Part shown: piece by piece, positions 8,648-15,311 of the stretch
How positions within the stretch are numbered: position 1 is the stretch's first letter
Layout of the letters: every line of letters begins with the position of its first letter
Assembly: GCA_045124015.1 (NCBI GenBank)
Contig: JBGVLA010000212.1
Coordinates: forward strand, 1 to 33,715
Direction of reading: 5' to 3'
Origin: QALR01 sp045124015
Lineage (GTDB): Bacteria > Bacillota > Clostridia > Oscillospirales > CAG-272
Length of the DNA stretch: 33,715 bases
Notes under the pieces: model-generated
Seen by the model: only the letters and a program-made list of their open reading frames with translations
Told to the model about the DNA's origin: nothing
Databases searched by the model: none
Program-made: the position numbers and the translations under genes

Positions 8648-8676
8648 TTGACAAGCTTATATGAATATGATATCAT
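8648..8676 (+). promoter_or_regulatory. Sigma-A promoter of the DUF975 gene
   Basis: A perfect TTGACA (8648-8653), a 17-base spacer and TATCAT (8671-8676). The -10 lies within a long perfect palindrome, suggesting repression by a dimeric protein. Confidence 0.75.
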
Positions 8677-8682
8677 ATTCAT
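8661..8682. promoter_or_regulatory. Perfect 22-bp palindrome overlapping the -10 box (candidate operator)
   Basis: Bases 8661-8682 equal their own reverse complement without a mismatch, centred on GATATC and beginning ATGAATATGA. The element covers the spacer end, the whole -10 and the likely start-site region of the DUF975 promoter. The position fits an operator for a dimeric repressor. It is AT-rich, which raises the chance of coincidence, but 11 matched positions is unlikely by chance at this exact location. Confidence 0.55.
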
Positions 8683-8712
8683 GAAATTTTTACTTTAGGA
8701 GGTCAATCACCT

Positions 8713-9279
8713 ATGTCTATTTCTCAAATCAAAAAAGAAGGTAAGGCATCGCTTTCCGGTAATTGGGGTGTTGCGATCGGCGTATTCCTCGTTGCCGTAC
8801 TCATCAACGGTGTGCTTGCCACCACCGGTATCGGCAGTCTCTTCACCGGTCTCGTAACCTATGGTCTTTGCGCGGCATTCCTCTCGGTCGTTCGCACAAA
8901 GGCAATGAGATTCGAAAACCTTTTCGATTCTTTCAAAAATCTTGGCCCTGTATTCATTGCGAATCTTTTGACCATGATCTTCACATTCCTTTGGAGCTTG
9001 CTCTTTTTGATTCCCGGTATCGTCAAGAGCTATTCCTACGCGATGACAAATTACATCCTCATCGACAACCCCAATCTCGGCGGCAATGACGCGATCACCG
9101 AAAGCCGCAAGATGATGAACGGCCACAAGTTGGATCTCTTCCTTCTCGATCTCAGCTTCATCGGTTGGTACATTCTTTCCATCTTTACTGCCGGTATCCT
9201 TCTTATTTACGTTGAACCTTACCATCACGCAGCAAGAGCAAAATTCTACGACGATCTCAAGGCGACCGTCGCAGCATAA
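8713..9279 (+). CDS. DUF975 family membrane protein
   Basis: A 188-residue integral membrane protein with about four hydrophobic segments (about residues 18-38, 40-60, 76-102 and 146-170). The N-terminal KKEGKASLSGNWGVAIGVFLV and central LFLIPGIVKSYSYAMTNYILIDNP match the DUF975 family, a group of small membrane proteins of unknown function frequent in Firmicutes. The conserved DAITESRKMMNGHKLDLF segment after the central loop is also typical. The ATG at 8713 has a strong AGGAGG about ten bases upstream. The gene is monocistronic, bounded by a strong promoter with a palindromic operator and by a bidirectional terminator. No function is assigned. Confidence 0.82.
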   Translation: MSISQIKKEGKASLSGNWGVAIGVFLVAVLINGVLATTGIGSLFTGLVTYGLCAAFLSVVRTKAMRFENLFDSFKNLGPVFIANLLTMIFTFLWSLLFLIPGIVKSYSYAMTNYILIDNPNLGGNDAITESRKMMNGHKLDLFLLDLSFIGWYILSIFTAGILLIYVEPYHHAARAKFYDDLKATVAA

Positions 9280-9296
9280 GTAAATCATAGCCAAAC

Positions 9297-9332
9297 AAAA
9301 ACATCCTTCCGATTCGGAAGGATGTTTTCTTT
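9297..9332. terminator. Bidirectional intrinsic terminator between DUF975 gene and pflA
   Basis: A perfect 11-bp stem (9301-9311 with 9315-9325) extended by A/T pairs, with T-rich flanks on both strands. It serves the convergent DUF975 gene and pflBA operon. Confidence 0.85.
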
Positions 9333-10035
9333 ATGCTTCAAGTATTTTTTTCAGTTTTTGCATCGTTTCTGCGCTTGGCTGGGGAAGATGGCCAAAGGGG
9401 AACGTCAGCTTCATACTGTCATATTTCGTCTGACAGATCTTGCGAAACGGCAAAAGCTCGGTCTTATCGACACAGGGGTGCGCTTCAACGATCGCACGCA
9501 AAGCCTTGATATTTTCCTCGTTATCATTCACGGTCGGAATAATGACCTGACGAATGGTAACGGGGATCTTTTTTTCGTTCAGATACGAAAGAAAATCGAG
9601 CGGAGTCTGCATACCGCATCCCGCATTTTCACGGTAGAGTGCATCACTTGTATATTTGATATCCAGAAGCACACGGTCTGTTTCCGCAAGAAGCGCATAA
9701 ACATCATCGTTCAAGATGCTTCCCGAGGTATCGAGACAAGTATGGATCCCTTCCGCATGGCAAAGAACGAAAAGCTCGCGCACAAAAGCCGCTTGGAGAA
9801 GCGGTTCACCGCCGGAAACGGTGATACCGCCATCTTTGCCAAAATATTCACGGAAGCGCAAAACCTTTTTTACGATATCCTGTGCAGAATACTCCTTGCC
9901 TTCGGCGCCGTTCCACGTATCGGGATTATGACAGCATTTGCAACGGAGGTTGCAACCCTGCATAAAGACGACATAGCGCACGCCCGGACCGTCTACCGTG
10001 CCAAGGCTTTGAAGAGAGTGTATGTGTCCGTTCAT
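9331..10035 (-). CDS. pflA: Pyruvate formate-lyase activating enzyme (radical SAM)
   Basis: A 234-residue radical SAM enzyme that uses a 4Fe-4S cluster and S-adenosylmethionine to place the glycyl radical on PflB. The cluster motif CX3CX2C is seen as GCNLRCKCCHNP (Cys28, Cys32, Cys35, with an extra Cys34). SAM-binding motifs follow: GGITVSGGEPLLQ and the LDTSG stretch. Length matches the family. An in-frame GTG at 10050 would overlap pflB, but the ATG at 10035 is preferred because TGAGG at the end of pflB lies about nine bases upstream. The gap to the pflB stop is 11 bases, so the pair is co-transcribed from the riboswitch-controlled promoter. It ends at a shared terminator. Confidence 0.95.
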   Translation of the reverse strand: MNGHIHSLQSLGTVDGPGVRYVVFMQGCNLRCKCCHNPDTWNGAEGKEYSAQDIVKKVLRFREYFGKDGGITVSGGEPLLQAAFVRELFVLCHAEGIHTCLDTSGSILNDDVYALLAETDRVLLDIKYTSDALYRENAGCGMQTPLDFLSYLNEKKIPVTIRQVIIPTVNDNEENIKALRAIVEAHPCVDKTELLPFRKICQTKYDSMKLTFPFGHLPQPSAETMQKLKKILEA

Positions 10036-10046
10036 CGACGCGTTCC

Positions 10047-12278
10047 TCACATGGTTTCGTGGAAGGTACGGCTGATAACTTCCCTCTGATGTTCACGGGA
10101 AAGCTTATTGAAGTTAACCGCATAACCGGAAACACGAATGGTAAGGTTCGGATAATCTTCGGGATTTTCGTATGCCTTCATAAGGGTCTCGCGGTTCAAA
10201 ACGTTGACGTTGATATGGTGCGCATTCTTTGCAAAATAACCGTCAAGAATGGTAACGAGATTATCGATTCTTTCTTCTTCGGTCTTGCCAAGCGCATCGG
10301 GTGTGATGGAGAAGGTATTGGAGATACCATCGCGGCAGTCGTCATAGCTGATCTTCGCAACGGAGTTGAGAGATGCGAGAGCACCGTTCTCTTCTCTGTT
10401 GTGCATGGGGTTCGCACCGGGAGCGAAGGGCTCACCTGCTTTTCTGCCGTCGGGTGTCGAAGCGGTATTCTTACCGTACATAACGTTGGATGTGATGGTA
10501 AGAACGGAAAGCGTATGCTCTGCGTTTCTGTATGTGGGCGTTTTGCGAAGCTCTGTGATCACCTTATGCGCCGTATCCTTTGCGATGAGGTCAACACGGT
10601 CATCATCGTTACCGAATTTGGGGAATTCACCTGTGGTAACGAAATCGGTGATAAAGCCGTTTTCATCCTTTACGGGTGCAACATTTGCATACTTGATCGC
10701 GCTGAGGGAGTCCGCAACAACGGAAAGACCTGCAACACCGAACGCCATGAATCTGTGAACTTCCGTATCATGAAGCGCCATCTGTGTCTTTTCATATGCG
10801 TATTTATCGTGCATATAGTGAATGATATTCATGGTATTGACATAGAGACGGCTGAGCCATTCGATATAAATATCGTAGCGCTCCTTCACAGCCTCATACG
10901 TCAGCTGATCGCCTTCGAGAACAGGCATCTGAGGGCCGATATGCATCTTGCTGGAAACGTCGTAACCGCCGTTGATGGCAATAAGAAGAAGCTTGGGAAG
11001 ATTGCAACGCGCACCAAAGAACTGCATCTGCTTGCCGACCTTCATGGCAGAAACGCAGCAAGCGATCGCGTAGTCATCGCCGTAGATGGGACGCATCAGA
11101 TCGTCGTTTTCATACTGGATGGAGTCGGTATCCGCAGAGACCTTAGCGCAGAATTTCTTGAAGTTTTCAGGAAGATTCTGAGACCAAAGAACGGTGAGGT
11201 TGGGTTCGGGTGCGGAGCCGAGCGTATACAAAGTATTGAGGACACGGTAGCTGCTCTTGGTAACGAGCGTTCTGCCGTCCTCGCCCATACCGCCGACAGC
11301 CTCTGTGATCCACATGGGGTCGCCGCCGAAGAGCTCGTTATATTCGGGTGTTCTGAGATGGCGCGCCATTCTAAGCTTCATAACGAAGTCATCCATGAGC
11401 TCCTGAGCGCCCTCTTCTGTCAAAGTACCATTTGCAAGATCGCGTTCAATATAGATGTCAAAGAACGTGCTGACACGTCCGAGAGACATTGCGGCACCGT
11501 TCTGCTCCTTGATCGCGCCGAGATAACCAAAATAAGTCCACTGGATCGCTTCGCGTGCATTGGATGCGGGCTCGCTGATATCAAAGCCGTAAAGCGCCGC
11601 CATTTCCTTGAGGAAGCCAAGGAATGTGATCTGCTGGAAAAGCTCTTCGTCAAGACGGATATTGTCTACGTCGAAATTGCTTGCGGCAAGAGCGGCTTTG
11701 TCTTTTTTCTTTTCTTCGATAAGTTTATCTACGCCGTAGAGCGCAACGCGGCGGTAGTCGCCGATGATTCTGCCTCTGCCGTAAGCATCGGGGAGGCCTG
11801 TAATAACGTGGCATTTACGAGCGGCACGCATTTCATCCGTGTAAGCACGGAATACACCGTCGTTATGTGTGGTGCGGTAACGGAACTCGGTCTGTACCTT
11901 TTCGCTGAGCTTATAACCGTATGCTTCACAAGCCTGAAGCGCCATTCTCATACCGCCGAAGGGGTTAACGCCGCGCTTCAAGGGGCGGTTCGTCTGCATA
12001 CCCACGATAATTTCATTCTCTTTATCAAGATAACCGGGCGCATAATGCTTCAAGGAAGAAGCTGTGGTAGTATCCACATCCATAACACCGCCATACTGTC
12101 TTTCTACTGCAAAAAGTGTCTGCAATTTTTTCATCAAAGCCTGTGTACGGGGGGTAGCACTTGCAAGGAAGGATGCGTCATCCGTATATTCCTTGTAGTT
12201 CTGCTGAATAAAATCACGAACGTTGATCTCATCCTGCCAAACACCCTTTGTAAATCCATTCCAATTCTTGTGTTCCAT
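10047..12278 (-). CDS. pflB: Formate C-acetyltransferase (pyruvate formate-lyase)
   Basis: A 743-residue glycyl radical enzyme converting pyruvate and CoA to acetyl-CoA and formate in anaerobic metabolism, also supplying formate for one-carbon folate pools. The catalytic Cys pair is seen in IACCVSAM (Cys407, Cys408) and the radical glycine in RVSGYAVNF (Gly718), 25 residues from the end as in the family. Length is canonical. The ATG at 12278 is chosen because AAGGAGG precedes it. A more upstream in-frame start would include the ribosome binding site in coding sequence. The gene is preceded by a ZTP riboswitch with an intrinsic terminator, so expression is expected to rise when ZTP/ZMP accumulates, that is when 10-formyl-tetrahydrofolate is short. 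pflA follows in the same operon. Confidence 0.97.
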   Translation of the reverse strand: MEHKNWNGFTKGVWQDEINVRDFIQQNYKEYTDDASFLASATPRTQALMKKLQTLFAVERQYGGVMDVDTTTASSLKHYAPGYLDKENEIIVGMQTNRPLKRGVNPFGGMRMALQACEAYGYKLSEKVQTEFRYRTTHNDGVFRAYTDEMRAARKCHVITGLPDAYGRGRIIGDYRRVALYGVDKLIEEKKKDKAALAASNFDVDNIRLDEELFQQITFLGFLKEMAALYGFDISEPASNAREAIQWTYFGYLGAIKEQNGAAMSLGRVSTFFDIYIERDLANGTLTEEGAQELMDDFVMKLRMARHLRTPEYNELFGGDPMWITEAVGGMGEDGRTLVTKSSYRVLNTLYTLGSAPEPNLTVLWSQNLPENFKKFCAKVSADTDSIQYENDDLMRPIYGDDYAIACCVSAMKVGKQMQFFGARCNLPKLLLIAINGGYDVSSKMHIGPQMPVLEGDQLTYEAVKERYDIYIEWLSRLYVNTMNIIHYMHDKYAYEKTQMALHDTEVHRFMAFGVAGLSVVADSLSAIKYANVAPVKDENGFITDFVTTGEFPKFGNDDDRVDLIAKDTAHKVITELRKTPTYRNAEHTLSVLTITSNVMYGKNTASTPDGRKAGEPFAPGANPMHNREENGALASLNSVAKISYDDCRDGISNTFSITPDALGKTEEERIDNLVTILDGYFAKNAHHINVNVLNRETLMKAYENPEDYPNLTIRVSGYAVNFNKLSREHQREVISRTFHETM

Positions 12279-12325
12279 AGTCTTTTTCCTCCTTAATATC
12301 AATCATTGAATCGCCGTATAAGAAC

Positions 12326-12366
12326 AAAAAAAGGCAATTCAACTTTCTGAAAAAAATTGAATTGCC
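12326..12366 (-). terminator. Leader terminator of the ZTP riboswitch upstream of pflB
   Basis: On the minus strand a perfect 10-bp stem (12357-12366 with 12333-12342) is followed by seven T residues (12332-12326). The 5' arm begins with the GGC of the aptamer's conserved CUGGGC, so aptamer folding and terminator formation compete. This fits an ON switch acting by attenuation. Confidence 0.85.
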
Positions 12367-12440
12367 CAGACGGTCGGCATATAAATATAATATTTCTACA
12401 CTCCCCCGCGGTGGTCCGCGCAATCCGTCAGTCATGTAGA
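12363..12440 (-). promoter_or_regulatory. ZTP riboswitch (pfl RNA motif) aptamer
   Basis: The minus-strand leader of pflB shows the ZTP/pfl motif. Stem P1 is UCUACA/UGUAGA (12435-12440 with 12395-12400). The conserved ACUGACGG block, a GC-rich hairpin (GCGCGG/CCGCG) followed by GGGGGAG, an AU-rich linker, and the 3' block CCGUCUGGGCA are all present. The diagnostic pseudoknot can form between GACGG (12425-12429) and CCGUC (12369-12373). The 3' block overlaps the terminator arm. The ligand in this class is ZTP/ZMP, an alarmone of 10-formyl-tetrahydrofolate shortage, and pfl genes are the namesake targets. Confidence 0.88.
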
Positions 12441-12451
12441 CTTGTACTTAT

Positions 12452-12480
12452 ATTATATACGATATTTTCACATTTGTCAA
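12452..12480 (-). promoter_or_regulatory. Sigma-A promoter of the pflBA operon
   Basis: On the minus strand a perfect TTGACA (12475-12480), a 17-base spacer and a perfect TATAAT (12452-12457). Transcription would start near 12446, giving a leader of about 168 bases that holds the ZTP riboswitch and terminator. Confidence 0.9.
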
Positions 12481-12513
12481 TAGATATCCGTGAAAAGTGA
12501 TGATTACCAAATT

Positions 12514-12831
12514 TTACATAAGTAAAAGCAGACATTCTGTTGCAAGCACTGCGGCACAAGCCGTTACCGCAACGATCGTAAGGCTCTTTGTTTTCAAAGA
12601 GACGAGGATCGCCGCCGCAAGTCCGACAGACGCCGAAATAACGTTGCCTGTTGCATACAGCGCAGAGGGGAACGTCATCGCGGCAAGGACGGTATAGGGG
12701 ATATAATATAAAAACGAATTGACAAATTGGTTTTTGATCTTTTTTCTCATGAGCGCAAACGGAATGGCGCGAATGAGATAGGTCGAGCCTGCCATAATGA
12801 GCAGATAGATCAGAAAATCCTTGGTATTCAT
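12514..12831 (-). CDS. azlD: AzlD family branched-chain amino acid exporter subunit
   Basis: A 105-residue membrane protein with three to four hydrophobic segments, starting MNTKDFLIYLLIMAGSTYLIR. The pattern TYLIRAIPF followed by FLYYIPYTVLAAMTFPS is typical of AzlD, the small partner of AzlC in branched-chain amino acid export (the azlCD system also confers 4-azaleucine resistance in Bacillus). The ATG at 12831 overlaps the azlC stop as ATGA, with AAGGAGG about ten bases upstream inside azlC. It is the last gene of the reductase-azlC-azlD operon. No terminator is visible between its stop codon and the pflB promoter, so some read-through into the pflB leader is possible. Confidence 0.9.
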   Translation of the reverse strand: MNTKDFLIYLLIMAGSTYLIRAIPFALMRKKIKNQFVNSFLYYIPYTVLAAMTFPSALYATGNVISASVGLAAAILVSLKTKSLTIVAVTACAAVLATECLLLLM

Positions 12832-13535
12832 GACGCATCCGCCTCCTTTTTCGGGAATAACAGCGCGCCGAGCACTGCCGAGACGATGGCACAAATGCTG
12901 ATGGCAAGTCCCGAGGAGACCGCTTTCAAATACGGCAGATAATAAAACGCGGCACTGAGCACTACGGCAACGCCGACCACGACAAGCAAAGTCTTTTCGA
13001 TCTTGGTCTGCGGTACGATGATGGCGATAAACATGGCGTAAATAGCAATGCAAAGTGCATTCATGACGATGGTCGGAAGGACGTTACCGAGAAGTGCGCC
13101 GAAAAGCGTACCAAAGGTCCAACCGAAAAACGGCACCGTCGCAAGTCCGAGAAAATATAGACGGGATACGCGTTTTTCCGTGCTTGCTACGGCAAAAATT
13201 TCATCTGTCATAAAAAAGCCGAGCAGCCAGCGAAAGATTCCCTTGAATTTTTCATCCGTCTTCTGCGAAAGCGAGACAGACATAAACGAATAGCGGACGT
13301 TGATGGTAAGCTGAGAGATGAGCATTTCCGCATATGCACCGGGAAGCATCATCGTTCCGATCCCCGAAAGCTGTCCTGCCGAGGTCAGCGTCGTCATGGA
13401 GATCACGAGCGCCTGCCAAAAATGAAAGCCCATCGATACTGCCATGATGCCAAAGCTAAAGGAAACGGGAAAATAACCGAGCCCGATCGGAACACCGGCG
13501 CGGACACCTCTCAAATAGGTCTGTTTGGCGTTCAA
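12828..13535 (-). CDS. azlC: AzlC family branched-chain amino acid permease
   Basis: A 235-residue integral membrane protein of the AzlC family, the large subunit of the branched-chain amino acid exporter. The N-terminal GVRAGVPIGLGYFPVSFSFGIMAV, the motif TSAGQLSGIGTM and the LTINVRYSFMSVSLS stretch are characteristic, with multiple transmembrane segments up to the C-terminus. The likely start is a TTG at 13535: GGGAG lies nine bases upstream and the next in-frame ATG would remove the conserved first helix. The gene begins one base before the end of the intergenic gap to the reductase gene and overlaps azlD by four bases, so all three are translationally linked. The coupling of an amino acid exporter to an iron-sulfur aldo/keto reductase has no obvious explanation. 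Confidence 0.92.
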   Translation of the reverse strand: MNAKQTYLRGVRAGVPIGLGYFPVSFSFGIMAVSMGFHFWQALVISMTTLTSAGQLSGIGTMMLPGAYAEMLISQLTINVRYSFMSVSLSQKTDEKFKGIFRWLLGFFMTDEIFAVASTEKRVSRLYFLGLATVPFFGWTFGTLFGALLGNVLPTIVMNALCIAIYAMFIAIIVPQTKIEKTLLVVVGVAVVLSAAFYYLPYLKAVSSGLAISICAIVSAVLGALLFPKKEADAS

Positions 13536-13536
13536 A

Positions 13537-14553
13537 TCAAATCTCTCCCATATCTACGGCAACCTTTTTGAGCATTTCACGAATCGGAAGCTCATACGGG
13601 CATCTCGTTTCACAGGTACCGCATCCAACGCAATCCTTGGCGGTCGCGCTCATGGAAAAATAACGGGATTTCGCCCAATCCGCAAGACCGTAATGACGAA
13701 GATAGTTTGCAAAAAGGAAATTCGAGGGAATATTGATCCCCTTCGGACAAGGCGCACAATATCCGCAACGGCGGCAGAAGTTCTGACCAAGCTCCTTCAC
13801 GATCTTTGCACACGCTTCTCTATCCTCTGCCGAAAGCTCGCCCATATCGGCGGCAGCGGCGTTCTGATAAACCTCTTCTGCGTCTCCCATACCGGGAATG
13901 GCAATGGTGCAATTCGGATTTTGGAGGATATATTTCATCGCAAGGGTCGCATCCTCGATATTGCCACCCGCAAGCGGCTTCATGGCGATAAACGCGATAT
14001 TCTTTTCCTTGCATTTTTGCATGAGCGATTCGCCCTGGTTTTCCACGATGTTATACGGGAACATCACGGTTTCGATCTTATCTTCAAATTCGGTGATGAG
14101 GCGTTCGAGTGCTTCCACACCGTGCGCGGTCGCACCGATATGACCGATCTTCCCTTCCGCTTTCGCTTCGAGAAGTGCCTTATATGCACCGTTTTCGCCA
14201 AAGCAAGTCTCAAATTCCGCATCGGATTTGATGTTATGGATCTGATAGAGGTCGATGTAATTCGTACGAAGATTATGGAGACTCTTTTCGATATCGGCTT
14301 TCATGCCTGCATAATCACGAGCCATCGTTTTGGTCGCCAAAATAAATTTGTCTCGTCTGCCCTCGAGGACCTCACCGAGGTATTCCTCCGAAACGGTATA
14401 GCCGCGCGCAGTATCGATATAGTTGATGCCGGTTTCCACGCAAGCATCAATGACCTTTCTTGTGCCCTCCACGTCCGTACGCTGGATCGGAATGCCACCG
14501 AGTCCGACAACGGAAACGCGAAGACCTGTCTTTCCAAGTGTTGTATATTTCAT
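13537..14553 (-). CDS. Aldo/keto reductase with C-terminal ferredoxin-like 4Fe-4S region
   Basis: A 338-residue aldo/keto reductase. The TIM-barrel domain (about residues 1-250) carries the family tetrad: Asp47 and Tyr52 in YIDTARGYTVSE, Lys75 in ILATKTM and His106 in LYQIHNI. A C-terminal extension holds two Cys clusters: Cys260/263/266/269 (CRRCGYCAPCP) and Cys308/311/314/318 (CVGCGTCETRCP), as in bacterial ferredoxins. This architecture is common in strict anaerobes, where electrons may be exchanged with ferredoxin as well as NAD(P)H. The substrate is unknown. AAAGGAAG precedes the ATG. It is the first gene of an operon with azlC and azlD, driven by a promoter at 14591-14619. Confidence 0.92.
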   Translation of the reverse strand: MKYTTLGKTGLRVSVVGLGGIPIQRTDVEGTRKVIDACVETGINYIDTARGYTVSEEYLGEVLEGRRDKFILATKTMARDYAGMKADIEKSLHNLRTNYIDLYQIHNIKSDAEFETCFGENGAYKALLEAKAEGKIGHIGATAHGVEALERLITEFEDKIETVMFPYNIVENQGESLMQKCKEKNIAFIAMKPLAGGNIEDATLAMKYILQNPNCTIAIPGMGDAEEVYQNAAAADMGELSAEDREACAKIVKELGQNFCRRCGYCAPCPKGINIPSNFLFANYLRHYGLADWAKSRYFSMSATAKDCVGCGTCETRCPYELPIREMLKKVAVDMGEI

Positions 14554-14590
14554 GTCATGATCTTCCTTTCAAAATGATTTGTACCCCTTT

Positions 14591-14619
14591 ATTATCCTTC
14601 TTTTTTCTCGTTTTGTAAA
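14591..14619 (-). promoter_or_regulatory. Sigma-A promoter of the reductase-azlCD operon
   Basis: On the minus strand TTTACA (14614-14619), a 17-base spacer and GATAAT (14591-14596), about 40 bases upstream of the start codon. Confidence 0.65.
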
Positions 14620-14637
14620 GAGGATTTCGGAAAAATA

Positions 14638-14666
14638 TTGTCTTTTATTTTCAAAAAGATTATAAT
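14638..14666 (+). promoter_or_regulatory. Candidate sigma-A promoter of the sigma factor/serpin operon
   Basis: TTGTCT (14638-14643), a 17-base spacer and a perfect TATAAT (14661-14666). A leader of about 78 bases follows. Within it GTGACG (14682-14687) and CGACTA (14703-14708) could be a weak ECF-type, autoregulatory promoter, but that is speculative. Confidence 0.55.
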
Positions 14667-14736
14667 GATCTTACCTTTTTTGTGACGAAAACCAAAATTT
14701 TACGACTATATAGGTGAAAGGCCTTGGATAAACCGC

Positions 14737-14742
14737 AGGAGG
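14737..14742 (+). promoter_or_regulatory. Ribosome binding site fixing a TTG start for the sigma factor
   Basis: AGGAGG is eight bases upstream of TTG at 14751. An earlier in-frame TTG at 14724 lacks such a site, and the GTG at 14742 overlaps it. Confidence 0.75.
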
Positions 14743-14750
14743 TGAAACAC

Positions 14751-15311
14751 TTGGAAGACGAAAAGATCATCGGGCTCTACCGACAGCGCGACGAAGCGGC
14801 GATCCGAGAAACTAAAACAAAATACGGACGTTACTGTTATGCCATCGCGTACAACGTACTGCATGACAGAGAGGACGCGGAGGAATGCGAAAATGACACG
14901 TATCTTTTAGCTTGGGATACGATTCCGCCTGTCAAACCGAAAATACTCTCTGCTTTTCTCGGTACGATCACAAGACGCATCGCCCTTGACAAATGGAGAA
15001 AAGACCACGCAGACAAGCGCGGAGGCGGCGACACATTCGTTTCACTCTGCGAGCTTGAGGAATGTATTCCAAGCGGCAAAAGCATCGACGACGAAATGGA
15101 CGCAAAGCATTTGGCAGAGGTGCTATCCTCGTTTTTGCGATCACTTCCCGAGACGGACCGCAATCTCTTTTTGCGCCGATATTGGTATTTTGATTCCATC
15201 GAGGATATCGCAAGCCGTTTCGGCTTTGGTCAAAGCAAGGTCAAAATGAATCTCAAGCGCACAAAGGATAAGCTTCGAATCTATCTTGAAAAGGAGGGGA
15301 TTTTGATATGA
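14751..15311 (+). CDS. ECF-like sigma-70 family RNA polymerase sigma factor
   Basis: A 186-residue sigma factor starting at TTG. Region 2 covers about residues 10-85 (YAIAYNVLHDREDAEECENDTYLLAWDTIPP type, with DKWRKD at its end) and region 4 covers about 125-180, with the helix-turn-helix DSIEDIASRFGFGQSKVKMNL. Regions 1 and 3 are missing, as in extracytoplasmic function sigma factors. The stop codon overlaps the serpin ATG by four bases (ATGA), so the two proteins are made in a fixed ratio. In this kind of pair the second gene usually encodes the anti-sigma factor. Here that position is held by a membrane-anchored serpin whose N-terminus resembles the cytoplasmic segment of such anti-sigma proteins. 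The regulon is unknown. Confidence 0.9.
   Translation: MEDEKIIGLYRQRDEAAIRETKTKYGRYCYAIAYNVLHDREDAEECENDTYLLAWDTIPPVKPKILSAFLGTITRRIALDKWRKDHADKRGGGDTFVSLCELEECIPSGKSIDDEMDAKHLAEVLSSFLRSLPETDRNLFLRRYWYFDSIEDIASRFGFGQSKVKMNLKRTKDKLRIYLEKEGILI

Noticed and set aside
10059..12296. Long plus-strand open frame opposite pflB
   Set aside because: The translation has no known family features; pflB on the other strand has both catalytic Cys and the radical Gly.
14680..14712. Second sigma-A promoter (TTGTGA/TATATA) for the sigma gene
   Set aside because: The spacer would be 21 bases, too long; the promoter at 14638-14666 has canonical spacing.
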